Below, piece after piece: positions 41,879 to 50,757 of a DNA stretch of 58,587 nucleotides. Position numbers and translations under genes: made by a program. Under the pieces are notes generated by a model. It was not told where the DNA came from. It saw nothing but the letters and a program-made list of their open reading frames with translations, and did no database searches. Position 1 is the stretch's first letter. Each line of letters begins with the position of its first letter. This DNA is from an uncultured Ruminococcus sp. GTDB taxonomy: Bacteria; Bacillota; Clostridia; Oscillospirales; Acutalibacteraceae. The stretch spans positions 1 through 58,587 of the forward strand of contig CACWKD010000008.1 of NCBI GenBank assembly GCA_902761345.1. The letters are read 5' to 3'.

Positions 41879-41971
41879 GGAGAGATGTCCGAGTTGGCCG
41901 AAGGAGCATGATTGGAAATCATGTATACGGTTTCCGCCGTATCTGGGGTTCGAATCCCCATCTCTCCGCCA
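41879..41971 (+). tRNA. tRNA-Ser (GGA)
   Basis: Acceptor GGAGAGA (41879-41885) pairs with TCTCTCC (41961-41967); discriminator G and encoded CCA at 41969-41971. The anticodon loop in CATGATTGGAAATCATG gives GGA. A long variable arm (TACGG...CCGTA) is as expected for serine, and the T arm is GGGGTTCGAATCCCC. Confidence 0.96.
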
Positions 41972-41978
41972 TATTTTT

Positions 41979-42065
41979 GCCGGTGTGATGGAATTGGCAG
42001 ACGTAGTGGACTCAAAATCCACCGGTAGCGATACCGTGCCGGTTCGAGTCCGGCCACCGGCACCA
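41979..42065 (+). tRNA. tRNA-Leu (CAA)
   Basis: Acceptor GCCGGTG (41979-41985) pairs with CACCGGC (42055-42061); discriminator A, CCA encoded at 42063-42065. Anticodon stem GTGGA/TCCAC encloses loop CTCAAAA, so the anticodon is CAA. Long variable arm and T arm GCCGGTTCGAGTCCGGC are leucine-like. Confidence 0.96.
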
Positions 42066-42069
42066 GATT

Positions 42070-42102
42070 ACCCCCATTGCGTAGGCTCTGGGGGTGTTTT
42101 GT
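42070..42102 (+). terminator. First terminator after the tRNAs
   Basis: ACCCCCA (42070-42076) pairs with TGGGGGT (42089-42095), followed by GTTTTGTTT. Confidence 0.85.
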
Positions 42103-42120
42103 TTAGTGAACCGAAATTTA

Positions 42121-42158
42121 ACAACCGCCGGAGAAAGTGACCGTGCGGTTGTTTTTGT
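42121..42158 (+). terminator. Second terminator after the tRNAs
   Basis: ACAACCGC (42121-42128) pairs with GCGGTTGT (42145-42152), followed by TTTTGT. A backup to the terminator at 42070, which is sensible behind a strong tRNA promoter. Confidence 0.8.
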
Positions 42159-42240
42159 AAAATTACTTTTTGGAAATGTGTTGATGAGTGCAAAAAATAT
42201 CTTTAAGTTATGTAAAATATAGAAAAGGTGGATTTTGAAT

Positions 42241-42948
42241 ATGTTGGATAAAGTTGATATTGGAATTATTTGTGCTATGAATGTAGAGATCGATGGACTT
42301 AGCGCCGTTATGGAAGATAAAAAAACTTTGAATCTAAGCGGAATAGAGTTTATCTGCGGAAAAATTGAAGGAAAGAGTGTAGTAACTGCGGTTTGCGGAA
42401 TAGGCAAGGTTTTTGCCGCTATTTGCGCCCAGACTATGATACTTGGATTTTCTCCCGAGATCATCATAAATTCCGGTGTGGCAGGTACGCTTACAAACAA
42501 GCTTTCGATAGGCGATGCGGCAGTTGCGGTAAATGCTGTTCAGCATGATATAGACACTACGGCTTTGGGTGATGAACCGGGATCGATTTCAGGTCTTAAT
42601 ATTGTTTATGTTCCTACAGATGAGAAAATCAGCGCGCAGCTTGCAGATAATGCTCGTAAGATTGGTTTGAAATGTGAAATGGGAACTATTGCGACAGGCG
42701 ACAGCTTTATTAATGATAATGCTAAGAAAGTCGAGATAGTAAATAAGTTTTCTGCAATTGCCTGTGAAATGGAAGGCGGAGCTATTGCTCAGGTATGCTA
42801 TGTAAATAAAGTACCTTTCTCAATACTCAGAGTAATATCCGACGGCGGTGATGATAATTCACATCTTGATTATGAGGAGTTTAAAAAGCTTGCGTCCGGA
42901 AGATCGATACAGATAATAGAGAACTTTATTAAGAACTACGAGAGATAA
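42241..42948 (+). CDS. mtnN: 5'-methylthioadenosine/S-adenosylhomocysteine nucleosidase
   Basis: 235 residues from ATG 42241 (AAAGGTGG upstream). Cleaves adenine from MTA, SAH and 5'-deoxyadenosine. GIICAMNVEIDGL contains the Glu that activates water, then SGVAGTL (about 80), VQHDIDTT, GTIATGDSFI, CEMEGGAIAQVC, and the catalytic Asp in RVISDGGDDN (about 200). Its position after a radical-SAM gene pair is fitting, since 5'-deoxyadenosine from radical SAM enzymes is a substrate, though the tRNA operon separates them. Confidence 0.95.
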   Translation: MLDKVDIGIICAMNVEIDGLSAVMEDKKTLNLSGIEFICGKIEGKSVVTAVCGIGKVFAAICAQTMILGFSPEIIINSGVAGTLTNKLSIGDAAVAVNAVQHDIDTTALGDEPGSISGLNIVYVPTDEKISAQLADNARKIGLKCEMGTIATGDSFINDNAKKVEIVNKFSAIACEMEGGAIAQVCYVNKVPFSILRVISDGGDDNSHLDYEEFKKLASGRSIQIIENFIKNYER

Positions 42949-43062
42949 TAAGCTTTTTTACAATAATATGGAAATATTTTTTCTATAAAAAGGTATAAAT
43001 TAAAAGAAGAATTAATATATTGTAGTTTTTGAGCCGAAAAGGTTAAAAGTTTGTATCTTTTC

Positions 43063-43091
43063 TTGATTTAATATGATATCTATATTATAAT
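43063..43091 (+). promoter_or_regulatory. Promoter of the LRR lipoprotein pair
   Basis: TTGATT at 43063-43068, 17-base spacer, TATAAT at 43086-43091, about 50 bases before the first ATG. Confidence 0.8.
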
Positions 43092-43140
43092 TGAATTAAT
43101 TATAAGAATTGTGTAATAATGCGAAAGGACGTTTTACCCA

Positions 43141-44229
43141 ATGAAATACATTTACAGAATAGTCTGCTCGGCTTTGGCTCTCGGTATGGCAGTATCGCTT
43201 GTCGGCTGTAAGGACAATAATGATAATTTAGAAACTCCCGATACTGCGTCTGTATCTGACAGCGTAAATGCGGCTACAAGGGATATTCCGACAGCTCCTT
43301 CCGATGAATTTCGCATTGGAGGAGAAACCTTTGATACAAGTGTGACAGAAATGCAGCTCGGTGATGTAACGTTTACAGATGAGGATCTGAAAAACATCTC
43401 AAAGTGTACGCAGCTTGAGTATTTCGGTGTTCTGTCATCAAACCTGACCGATCTTCATTTTTTAAGCGGATTGCCTTCAAATCTCACAAGCCTTGAGAAC
43501 CTTTCCGTTATCAATGCGAACCTTACAAGTCTTAACGGTATGGAAAATCTTGAGAACTTAAAGACAATAAACTTTACGAATAACCTCATCAACGATATAA
43601 GTGCTATTAATAGATGCAGATCGTTGGAGAGAATCAATCTTGAGTCTAATCTTGTAAGCGATATATCGCCTCTTGCAAGTCTTAATCATCTCAAAGTGCT
43701 GAATATCGGTTCAAACGCAGTGAGCGACGGAACTTTGATTTCATCTATTTCGGGACTCGAGGATCTTAATATTTCCTGCAATATGATGACGGATCTGTCT
43801 TTCCTTACAAGTCTGCATGATCTTAAAAAGCTTGATCTTACTGCAATTAATCCCGATGACAAAAAGGTATTTATTGACCTTACAAGCTTGCGTGAACTTA
43901 ATCTTACCGACTCTAATCTTTCAAGAGAAGATGTACGCAGTATAATGATATGGCTTAAAGACTGTAATGTTATAAGCAGTTACGTCATTTCAGATGATGA
44001 GCTTAACCGCGGCAGAGATGAGCTTGATACCGATTCCTCAGACACAGAAACTGATACAGATACAGAAAATGACGATGTATCGTCTGATGAAGATACATAC
44101 GAATACGAGGTCGATTCATCAGAGCCTGAAGACCCGTACGGGGAAGATAACGATCAGGGTTATTATGATGACGATGACGGCACATTATATTATGATGACA
44201 TATATGATGACGACGACTATTGGTATTGA
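43141..44229 (+). CDS. Leucine-rich-repeat lipoprotein 1
   Basis: 362 residues. Lipoprotein signal with lipobox LVGC (Cys about residue 23) and a short Asp/Asn/Thr-rich spacer. Residues ~60-285 are internalin-type leucine-rich repeats of about 22 residues (e.g. LENLKTINFTNNLINDISAI, LNHLKVLNIGSNAVSDGTLI, LHDLKKLDLTAINPDD). The last ~65 residues are an acidic tail rich in Asp, Glu, Ser, Thr and Tyr, ending in DDIYDDDDYWY. It is probably surface-exposed and protein-binding. The next gene encodes a paralogue with the same layout and starts at the stop codon, so they form an operon. Confidence 0.9.
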   Translation: MKYIYRIVCSALALGMAVSLVGCKDNNDNLETPDTASVSDSVNAATRDIPTAPSDEFRIGGETFDTSVTEMQLGDVTFTDEDLKNISKCTQLEYFGVLSSNLTDLHFLSGLPSNLTSLENLSVINANLTSLNGMENLENLKTINFTNNLINDISAINRCRSLERINLESNLVSDISPLASLNHLKVLNIGSNAVSDGTLISSISGLEDLNISCNMMTDLSFLTSLHDLKKLDLTAINPDDKKVFIDLTSLRELNLTDSNLSREDVRSIMIWLKDCNVISSYVISDDELNRGRDELDTDSSDTETDTDTENDDVSSDEDTYEYEVDSSEPEDPYGEDNDQGYYDDDDGTLYYDDIYDDDDYWY

Positions 44230-44237
44230 GGTGCATG

Positions 44238-45599
44238 ATGAATAAGAAGTTCAACAGAATTGTCTGCGGTATAATGTGTGCCGCTTTGATAGTACCGATG
44301 TTTGCAGGTTGTGACAATAAGAATGAAGAAACGGAAAGTATAGTATCTGTTCCTCATGTAACATCAATGGATGAAAGCGTAAACTCCGTTCCGGAAACCT
44401 TTGATATTCCTGCGCAGGAAAGTCCGCTTGCAAAGGAAGAGTTTGTTTTTGGCAACGTGTTTTTTAATAAGGCTGTAACTTCGATTGAGCTTTCGGATAC
44501 AATTATTGATTCGCTTGACCCTTTGATACAGTGTCCGTACTTAGAAACATTATCGCTCAGCAGCTGCAAAATCCTTAACTGGAGTGCGCTTAACTCTCTT
44601 ACACAACTGCAAAATCTTACTCTTTCAGATTGCAGCTTTGATAACCTGAGTTACTTAAGCGATCTAACGCAGCTTAAAAGTCTTGATATTTCAAACAATA
44701 ATATCAGCGATATTATTAAGCTAAGTTCGCTTAAAAACCTTAATTCACTTATGGTAATAGGCGGTGACGTTAAGGCGCTTGGAGCAGTCAAGTATATGCC
44801 TAAGCTTCAGGTGTTGAAGGTTGACGCAAAAAGCTGTGATGACCTTTCTCCTTTGTCTGAACTTATTAAGATGAAAGAGCTTTATATTAACAGTTCCTCG
44901 TGTTCTGATATTTCTGCACTTGAAAAATTGACTGATATCAGAAATCTTGAGTTAAAAATGCCTAAACTCAGAGATATATCCGTACTTGAAAATATGACTT
45001 ATCTGAGTAATGTTGACCTTTCGGGAACTTCAATAGATACTGTACGCCCGATAAGAAATATTACTAATATAGTTAATCTGAATGTAGCTAACACAAAGAT
45101 CGACAGTGTTTATTTCCTTAAACGTATGACATTTATGGAAACACTTGATGTAAGCGGAAATGAAATAACTGATTTTGAAAATCTTACATTCTGCACAGGG
45201 CTTACTTATCTTGATGTAGCGAATACAGGCATAACAAAGTCGGATTATGAGAACCTTGTTTACGCTTTGCCGGAAGCAACTATTGTATATAAGCATGATG
45301 AGGTAGCAGGTGGTCCTGCAACTGATACTGATGAAGAAAACGAAGATTACACCGATACAGAAACAGACAGCGAAGTACAGTATGATGAATACGGCAACCC
45401 GATAGAACCTGAGGACACGAACTCACAGAGCGAACGTCATAATGAAGATAACAACGATAATCAGAATCAAAGCCCGAGTACAAACGGATACTGGTTTGAA
45501 AACGACTATACCGGAGGATATTCGTTCTATAATTATGATGACGGCAATATCTATAATGACGGTGAAAACGGCTATCACTATAACGGTGAACCTGTATAA
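44238..45599 (+). CDS. Leucine-rich-repeat lipoprotein 2
   Basis: 453 residues from ATG 44238 (GAGGTG upstream; ATG 44235 also possible). Lipobox FAGC (Cys about residue 24). Ten or so internalin-type repeats span ~85-335 (LTQLKSLDISNNNISDIIKL, MTYLSNVDLSGTSIDTVRPI, MTFMETLDVSGNEITDFENL). The acidic Asn/Tyr-rich tail (~345-453) ends with a Tyr/Gly/Asn stretch (WFENDYTGGYSFYNYDDGN). It shares domain order and the phrase EEFVFGN/DEFRIGG after the spacer with the upstream gene, which suggests a tandem duplication followed by divergence. A terminator follows. Confidence 0.9.
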   Translation: MNKKFNRIVCGIMCAALIVPMFAGCDNKNEETESIVSVPHVTSMDESVNSVPETFDIPAQESPLAKEEFVFGNVFFNKAVTSIELSDTIIDSLDPLIQCPYLETLSLSSCKILNWSALNSLTQLQNLTLSDCSFDNLSYLSDLTQLKSLDISNNNISDIIKLSSLKNLNSLMVIGGDVKALGAVKYMPKLQVLKVDAKSCDDLSPLSELIKMKELYINSSSCSDISALEKLTDIRNLELKMPKLRDISVLENMTYLSNVDLSGTSIDTVRPIRNITNIVNLNVANTKIDSVYFLKRMTFMETLDVSGNEITDFENLTFCTGLTYLDVANTGITKSDYENLVYALPEATIVYKHDEVAGGPATDTDEENEDYTDTETDSEVQYDEYGNPIEPEDTNSQSERHNEDNNDNQNQSPSTNGYWFENDYTGGYSFYNYDDGNIYNDGENGYHYNGEPV

Positions 45600-45609
45600 A
45601 TGAAAAATG

Positions 45610-45640
45610 ACCCGATACTGTATTTTTGTATCGGGTTTTT
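45610..45640 (+). terminator. Terminator after the LRR lipoproteins
   Basis: ACCCGATAC (45610-45618) pairs with GTATCGGGT (45628-45636), followed by TTTTG. The next gene starts only 15 bases later, so some read-through may supply its transcription. Confidence 0.9.
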
Positions 45641-45654
45641 GATAGGAGAAAATT

Positions 45655-46497
45655 ATGATATATGTATCATTATCAGCCTGCTCAAACGGATTAAATAAGG
45701 ATAAGCTTCCTGTTATCAAAAGTTTGGGTAAAGTGCTTCGCAATATGGGTGCAGAGATAACAAAAAGCGATGATCTTTACGCACAGGATAGTGTTATTCC
45801 GGCACCTGCTTTCGTTCGTGCCAAAAATCTGGTTAGCGGATTTTCCGATGAAAGAAATCTATATGTATTTGACGTATCCGGGGGAGATATAGCAAACGAG
45901 ATCATACCGTACATTGACTTTGACGTGATAAAGAGTTCAAAGGCACAGTTTTGGGGATACAGCGATCTTACGGTGATAATAAATTCTATTTATGCAATTT
46001 GTCAAAAAAGCTCCGTACTGTATCAAATACGCAATATTTCAGAGTACGGCGATGTGCAGCGAAGATATGAATTTGAGCGTTATATTAGTAATGGTGATAA
46101 CGAATTGTTTCGTTTTCCATATAAATTTTATAACGGTGATCAAATAAAGGGTACGGTTATAGGAGGAAATATCCGCTGTCTGCTAAAGCTTGCAGGTACT
46201 CCGTATTTTCCAAATGTTGACGGTAAGGTTTTATTTTTGGAGGCTCTGGGGTCGGATCTTCCGCAGACGATAACCTATCTTTCGCAACTAAGATTAATGG
46301 GAGTGTTTGAGCGGATCAGCGGTGTGCTTTTGGGAACATTTACAAAGCTTGAAAAAACATTGTCACCCGATGAAACCGCTATGCTTGTAAAACAGTTTAC
46401 AGGTGATCTGCCGCTTGCAAAAACTCAGATGATAGGACATGGAGTTGATTCAAAAGCATTATCAATAGGCGAGGAGATTTATTTAGCAAATGGATAA
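45655..46497 (+). CDS. LD-carboxypeptidase-like protein (peptidase family S66)
   Basis: 280 residues; AGGAGA upstream of the ATG. S66 enzymes remove the terminal D-amino acid of cytoplasmic muropeptides with a Ser-Glu-His triad. Ser nucleophile motif in FWGYSDLTVII (about residue 104), Glu in KVLFLEALGS (about 203), and His in MIGHGVDSKALSIG (about 264) are all in the expected order and context. Slightly shorter than most members (300-340); the N-terminal strand usually reading P-S-S-P appears as LSACSNGLN. No signal peptide. It overlaps the next gene by eight bases. Confidence 0.86.
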   Translation: MIYVSLSACSNGLNKDKLPVIKSLGKVLRNMGAEITKSDDLYAQDSVIPAPAFVRAKNLVSGFSDERNLYVFDVSGGDIANEIIPYIDFDVIKSSKAQFWGYSDLTVIINSIYAICQKSSVLYQIRNISEYGDVQRRYEFERYISNGDNELFRFPYKFYNGDQIKGTVIGGNIRCLLKLAGTPYFPNVDGKVLFLEALGSDLPQTITYLSQLRLMGVFERISGVLLGTFTKLEKTLSPDETAMLVKQFTGDLPLAKTQMIGHGVDSKALSIGEEIYLANG

Positions 46498-48541
46498 GTG
46501 TAATATAATGAATTTTTTAAAAAAACACAGCACGGTGATAATTATAGCTGTCTGTATTATTGCCGAGATAATAATTTCAAATTATTCTGCATTGTCAATA
46601 TTATTCGGAGGATATAACGAAAAGGATCTAAGTCTTGAAACAGCTCAGATTGAAAACAATAATTCTACAGAATTCAAAGACGATTTACTGTATATTTCGG
46701 AGGGTACAATAATTTTCAACGATATAAACGAGCCTGTTGCAAATGTTTGTATTCATACCGCAAGCAGTGACAGTCAGTATAAAAAGATAGAACTATCTCT
46801 TACAGACGACAATTTTGCATATAGCGACGGGTTTGAGTATAATCACGGTATATTTTATATTTATGAGAATGAGGAACACGATAGTTATCTTTCCTATTCC
46901 TCGTTTGGAGAAACAAAATCGCTGTGCATAGACGTAGATAAAAACTCCAAAGGTAAGCTTGCAGTGCGTTCTGTATGTATAAATAAGCCTCGTCCGTTTC
47001 ATATAAATTTACTCAGATTAATTATATTTTTGGGAATAGGATTTATTGTAAAATTCGGACTTTGGAAATACACAGTGGAGAATAACAAGTACAGCCGCAG
47101 AATACTTGCAGGTACTGTTGCCGCAGTATGTTTTATAACGTGTGTATGTGCTATTATGCTTACGAAAACTCCCGGTACAAGACTTTTGTCAGATTATGAT
47201 CCTGAGAATATGTACTCTGAGGATCAGTATGAGAAGTTATTCTATGCGTTTTCTCAGGGAAGAGTTTCAATAGACGTTGATTTTGATATAAGCGAATTTG
47301 ATCAGCTTGATAATATTTATGATCGCTCCGAAAGAAATGAAAAGGATATTCACGGCGCTTTCTGGGACAGGGCATATTATAACGGAAAGTTTTACTGTTA
47401 TTTTGGCGCAGCTCCTGTTATTACAGTTTACTATCCTGTATATATATTAACACATCACGTTCCCACACCTGTACTTGCGTCGATGATACTGGCAGTGTAC
47501 GCCGAGATTTTTATTTCGCTTTTGTATATAAAGATAATAAAAAAAATGTGCAGTGATGTACCGATAGTTTTGGCATTAATGGGACTTTTGGCTGTGCTGT
47601 CAGGGTCGCTCGTACTTCCTCTTGCCTTTGAACTCCAGTTTTATTATATGGCAGTTTTGTCGGGAGTAGGTGCTGTATCGGCATATCTGTATTTCCTGTT
47701 AAGTGCATATTATACACAAAAGCAGAAACACAGGATAATATATCTTATACTCTCCGGTGTTTCTGCTGTAATAATTGTGGCGTCACGTCCAACGCTTGTT
47801 TTGTATTGTTTTATAGCGATCGTACCTGCGGTGTTTATTTTCCTTGATAAAAACATACGAAAAAAACTAAAGGTGTACTATTCGGCAGCAATAATCACTC
47901 CCGTGATCGTTGGAGCGATTTTGATAATGATTTATAATTATGTCAGGTTTGAAAATCCGTTTGAGTTTGGTTTTAATTATCAGCTAACAGTAAGTATAGC
48001 TAAGGCAAATACAATAACATTTGCGATGATACCTGCTGCTATATACCATTTCTTTTTCCAGCAGCCCGATTTCAGCACACACTTTCCGTATTTTCATATG
48101 AGAAGCAGAACTTTAGAACTGTACCCAAGATATAACTATAACGGAAGATTAATAGGAGTATTTTATTATCCGCTTACTTGGGGCTTTATGCTAATTCCGT
48201 TTACGGACAGGAAAAAGGATAAATTTAAACACACGTTTTCTGTATCACTTGCAGGGTTTGCAATAGTTCTTGCTTTTGTTGATATGTGTAAAGCGGGTGC
48301 ACATTATAGGTACACGGCAGATATACTGATGCCGCTGCTAATGGTAGGTATAATTGTAGTTTTTGATATATTAAACCGACTGAAAGCGGTATCCGAAAAG
48401 CTGTATAAACGTGCTTATATAATGACTGCTGTGATATTTTTCTTAACTTTTGTTGTAGGATTTTTGATGATGTTTTGTAATGAAACAGAAAACCTTATGA
48501 ACACATACGCGCATATGTCAAGGATATTCTATAAAGGTTAG
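46490..48541 (+). CDS. Large polytopic membrane protein, possible GT-C glycosyltransferase
   Basis: 683 residues from ATG 46490. One N-terminal helix (~13-35) is followed by a ~110-residue extracytoplasmic domain (~40-155), then about 11 helices. After the third helix an external loop holds GTRLLSDYDPENMYSEDQYEKL and YYNGKFYCYFGAAPVITVYYPVYILT. The acidic residues placed there and the aromatic FGAAP-type motif fit GT-C transferases in general, but I cannot name a family. Its start overlaps the S66 peptidase, so the two probably act on the cell envelope together. The 3' end overlaps the convergent kinase gene by four bases. Confidence 0.72.
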   Translation: MDKCNIMNFLKKHSTVIIIAVCIIAEIIISNYSALSILFGGYNEKDLSLETAQIENNNSTEFKDDLLYISEGTIIFNDINEPVANVCIHTASSDSQYKKIELSLTDDNFAYSDGFEYNHGIFYIYENEEHDSYLSYSSFGETKSLCIDVDKNSKGKLAVRSVCINKPRPFHINLLRLIIFLGIGFIVKFGLWKYTVENNKYSRRILAGTVAAVCFITCVCAIMLTKTPGTRLLSDYDPENMYSEDQYEKLFYAFSQGRVSIDVDFDISEFDQLDNIYDRSERNEKDIHGAFWDRAYYNGKFYCYFGAAPVITVYYPVYILTHHVPTPVLASMILAVYAEIFISLLYIKIIKKMCSDVPIVLALMGLLAVLSGSLVLPLAFELQFYYMAVLSGVGAVSAYLYFLLSAYYTQKQKHRIIYLILSGVSAVIIVASRPTLVLYCFIAIVPAVFIFLDKNIRKKLKVYYSAAIITPVIVGAILIMIYNYVRFENPFEFGFNYQLTVSIAKANTITFAMIPAAIYHFFFQQPDFSTHFPYFHMRSRTLELYPRYNYNGRLIGVFYYPLTWGFMLIPFTDRKKDKFKHTFSVSLAGFAIVLAFVDMCKAGAHYRYTADILMPLLMVGIIVVFDILNRLKAVSEKLYKRAYIMTAVIFFLTFVVGFLMMFCNETENLMNTYAHMSRIFYKG

Positions 48542-49149
48542 ATTATACCTCTGAGTTTAAGATAATTATAAAGCAGTTCAACGCAGTTATCTATTCCTAT
48601 TTTACCGCTGTCGAGGGTGAGGTCATGTGAGAAAGCCTCACCCCATTTTTTATCAACAGAATAGAAGTTATAAAAGGAAGCACGTTTTTTGTCTGTTTTA
48701 ATTATTTTATCTTTAGCCTTATCGTTATCAAGCCCCTCACGCTCCATAACTCTGGCAAGCTTAGTATCCATATCAGCATGAATAAAAATTGACACAACTG
48801 AGTTCATATCGCTGAGAATAGAATCTGCACATCTTCCTATTATGACGCAGGATTCGTTTTCAGCGATTTTCTTTATAGTATCGACCTGAGCTTGATAGAC
48901 TTTTTGATTGATAGGCATTTCTGTAAATGACATCGGGTAGGCGTCCATAGCAAGAGAAAAAAGCAGGCTTTTGCTGGGCAGCTCGTCATAATATGATACG
49001 AGTTTTTCGGACATACCGCTGTCCTTGGCTATACGAGTCAGTAATTCCCTGTCATAGAATTTTACCCCTAATTTGTCGGCAAGCTTTCTTCCTATCTCGT
49101 GTCCTCCGCTTCCAAACTGGCGGCTTATACATACAACATAATTTTCCAT
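48538..49149 (-). CDS. Cytidylate kinase-like P-loop protein
   Basis: 203 residues from ATG 49149 (CGAGGTG upstream). P-loop in CISRQFGSGGHEIG (about residues 5-18), which is the cytidylate-kinase-like form with S-R-Q/E-x-G-S-G-G. KFYDRELLTRIA follows, then VIIGRCADSIL (about 98-108), and RVMEREGLDNDKAKDKIIKTDKKRASFYNFYS with the LID-like Arg/Lys residues. Such proteins are common in Clostridia in addition to the true Cmk; the substrate is not known. Confidence 0.86.
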   Translation of the reverse strand: MENYVVCISRQFGSGGHEIGRKLADKLGVKFYDRELLTRIAKDSGMSEKLVSYYDELPSKSLLFSLAMDAYPMSFTEMPINQKVYQAQVDTIKKIAENESCVIIGRCADSILSDMNSVVSIFIHADMDTKLARVMEREGLDNDKAKDKIIKTDKKRASFYNFYSVDKKWGEAFSHDLTLDSGKIGIDNCVELLYNYLKLRGII

Positions 49150-49268
49150 AAAAAACACCTCGAAAAAAGTTTAAATTACATACTATTATATTACCATAAA
49201 TTTTTTTATGATACAATAGTTTTTATGTATCTTAAACAGAATTTTATCGAGGTGATTTGATTTTTATA

Positions 49269-50558
49269 TTATGAATTATACTGTGATATTTGTGAAAGTT
49301 TTTTCTGCATTTGTCTTGTGCGAACACCAACAAGCTTTTCAAGCTCATTGTCGGCAATTCGCAGACGTTCCTGTGTTTGAGATAGCGCTTTGGCGAAATT
49401 ATCAAACTCTGCGGAAACATCTTCAAGCAGACGCCATACTTCTGCGCTCCTCTGCTGAACGGCAAGAGTGCGGAGTCCCATTTGCAGACTGTTCAGAAGC
49501 GCCCCCATTGTACTCGGACCTGCTATGCATACCTTATAGTCACGAGCAAGTATTTCTATTAAACCTCTGTTCACCGCCTCTGCGTATAGTCCCTCAAACG
49601 GCAGGAACATTACGGCAAAATCCGTAGTGTATGGCGGACAGATGTACTTATCGTGAATATCCTTAGCTTCCAGACGGATAGTGCGAATAAGCTGTTTAGC
49701 CGCTAAGTCTATTGCCTGTGTATCACCGCTTTCGTATGCGTTTTTTAAGGATAAGTAAGTATCTCCCGGAAATTTTGAATCTATCGGCAGATAAATTGTT
49801 TCACCGTCCTGTGTGGGGAGTTTTACCGCAAACTCTACAACATTGCGTGAGCCGGGTCTGACAGCGGCATTTTCTTCATATTGTTCGGGACTAAGTATTT
49901 CACGAAGTATTGCCCCGAGCTGGATCTCTCCGAGAATTCCTCGTGTTTTTACATTGGAAAGAACCTTTTTTAAATCGCCTACACCCGAAGCAAGCGACTG
50001 CATTTCGCCCAATCCCTTGTATACCTGTTCAAGCCTGTCATTTACAAGCTTGAATGATTCGGTCATACGTCTGTCGATAGTTTGGTTCAGTTTTTCTGTG
50101 ACAATAGAACGCATTTCGTCAAGCTTTTGGTTGTTATCTGCCTGAATTCGGTCAAGACGCTGTTCCATGGTGGTGCGAATTTGAGAAAGCTTCTGTTCAT
50201 TTTCCATAGAAAAGGTTTTAAGTCTATGTTCCATAGCAGAAAGCTGAGCCGACTGAGTATTGGTGGTATTGGTTATACTTTCGGATATAACTTTACTCAG
50301 AGCCGAAAAACTGTTTTGTACGGCAGAATTAATTTCCTGTCTTTGATTTCTGTCCTGCTCGCTTAGTTCCTGCCTGAGTTTAGTCTGTTGACCTGTAAGT
50401 CTGTTGTATATTTCTTTTTGGCGGGAGTCGTTTTTTTCGATACGTTTCATGATCTCGTTATCGCCGCCGTTTTTTACAAGCTTGAAGTAAAGCAATACCG
50501 CTGCCGCAAGATTAGCTAAAAGCAGCAGAATAATGATAACTGCCAGTGCCGTGTTCAT
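49269..50558 (-). CDS. rmuC: RmuC-family DNA recombination protein
   Basis: 429 residues. N-terminal membrane anchor (~4-27), then a long coiled coil (~40-175). The RmuC nuclease-like core (~190-370) contains RGILGEIQLGAILREIL, PGSRNVVEFAVKLP, the active-site-like DSKFPGD, and FLPFEGLYAEAV. A second coiled segment closes the protein. RmuC limits DNA rearrangements and belongs to the PD-(D/E)xK-like superfamily. The gene is divergent from the large LRR/dockerin gene, and each has a clear promoter. Confidence 0.92.
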   Translation of the reverse strand: MNTALAVIIILLLLANLAAAVLLYFKLVKNGGDNEIMKRIEKNDSRQKEIYNRLTGQQTKLRQELSEQDRNQRQEINSAVQNSFSALSKVISESITNTTNTQSAQLSAMEHRLKTFSMENEQKLSQIRTTMEQRLDRIQADNNQKLDEMRSIVTEKLNQTIDRRMTESFKLVNDRLEQVYKGLGEMQSLASGVGDLKKVLSNVKTRGILGEIQLGAILREILSPEQYEENAAVRPGSRNVVEFAVKLPTQDGETIYLPIDSKFPGDTYLSLKNAYESGDTQAIDLAAKQLIRTIRLEAKDIHDKYICPPYTTDFAVMFLPFEGLYAEAVNRGLIEILARDYKVCIAGPSTMGALLNSLQMGLRTLAVQQRSAEVWRLLEDVSAEFDNFAKALSQTQERLRIADNELEKLVGVRTRQMQKKLSQISQYNS

Positions 50559-50591
50559 ATTATCAGCTCCTTAGTGTGTTTTATTACAAAA

Positions 50592-50620
50592 ATTATACAA
50601 TATTTTTATGCGTTTTTCAA
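50592..50620 (-). promoter_or_regulatory. Promoter of rmuC
   Basis: On the minus strand TTGAAA (plus 50615-50620), 17-base spacer, TATAAT (plus 50592-50597). Confidence 0.82.
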
Positions 50621-50659
50621 TGGGGAAGGAGAACATTGAATTAAAGCAAACATACGGTA

Positions 50660-50688
50660 TTGATTTATTGAGATGTTTGTTATATAAT
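50660..50688 (+). promoter_or_regulatory. Promoter of the large LRR/dockerin gene
   Basis: TTGATT at 50660-50665, 17-base spacer, TATAAT at 50683-50688, about 70 bases before the ATG. Confidence 0.75.
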
Positions 50689-50757
50689 GACAATAACGGT
50701 TATATTAACCTGTATAATTATGTATAAAATTTAAAAATAAAAAAAGGAGAAATAATT

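Noticed and set aside
41879..42065. tRNA pair as an integration site for a mobile element
   Set aside because: No integrase, no repeated tRNA 3' end nearby, and both tRNAs are intact with their own promoter and terminators.
42949..42970. Terminator after mtnN (poly-T run)
   Set aside because: The T run has no preceding stable stem.
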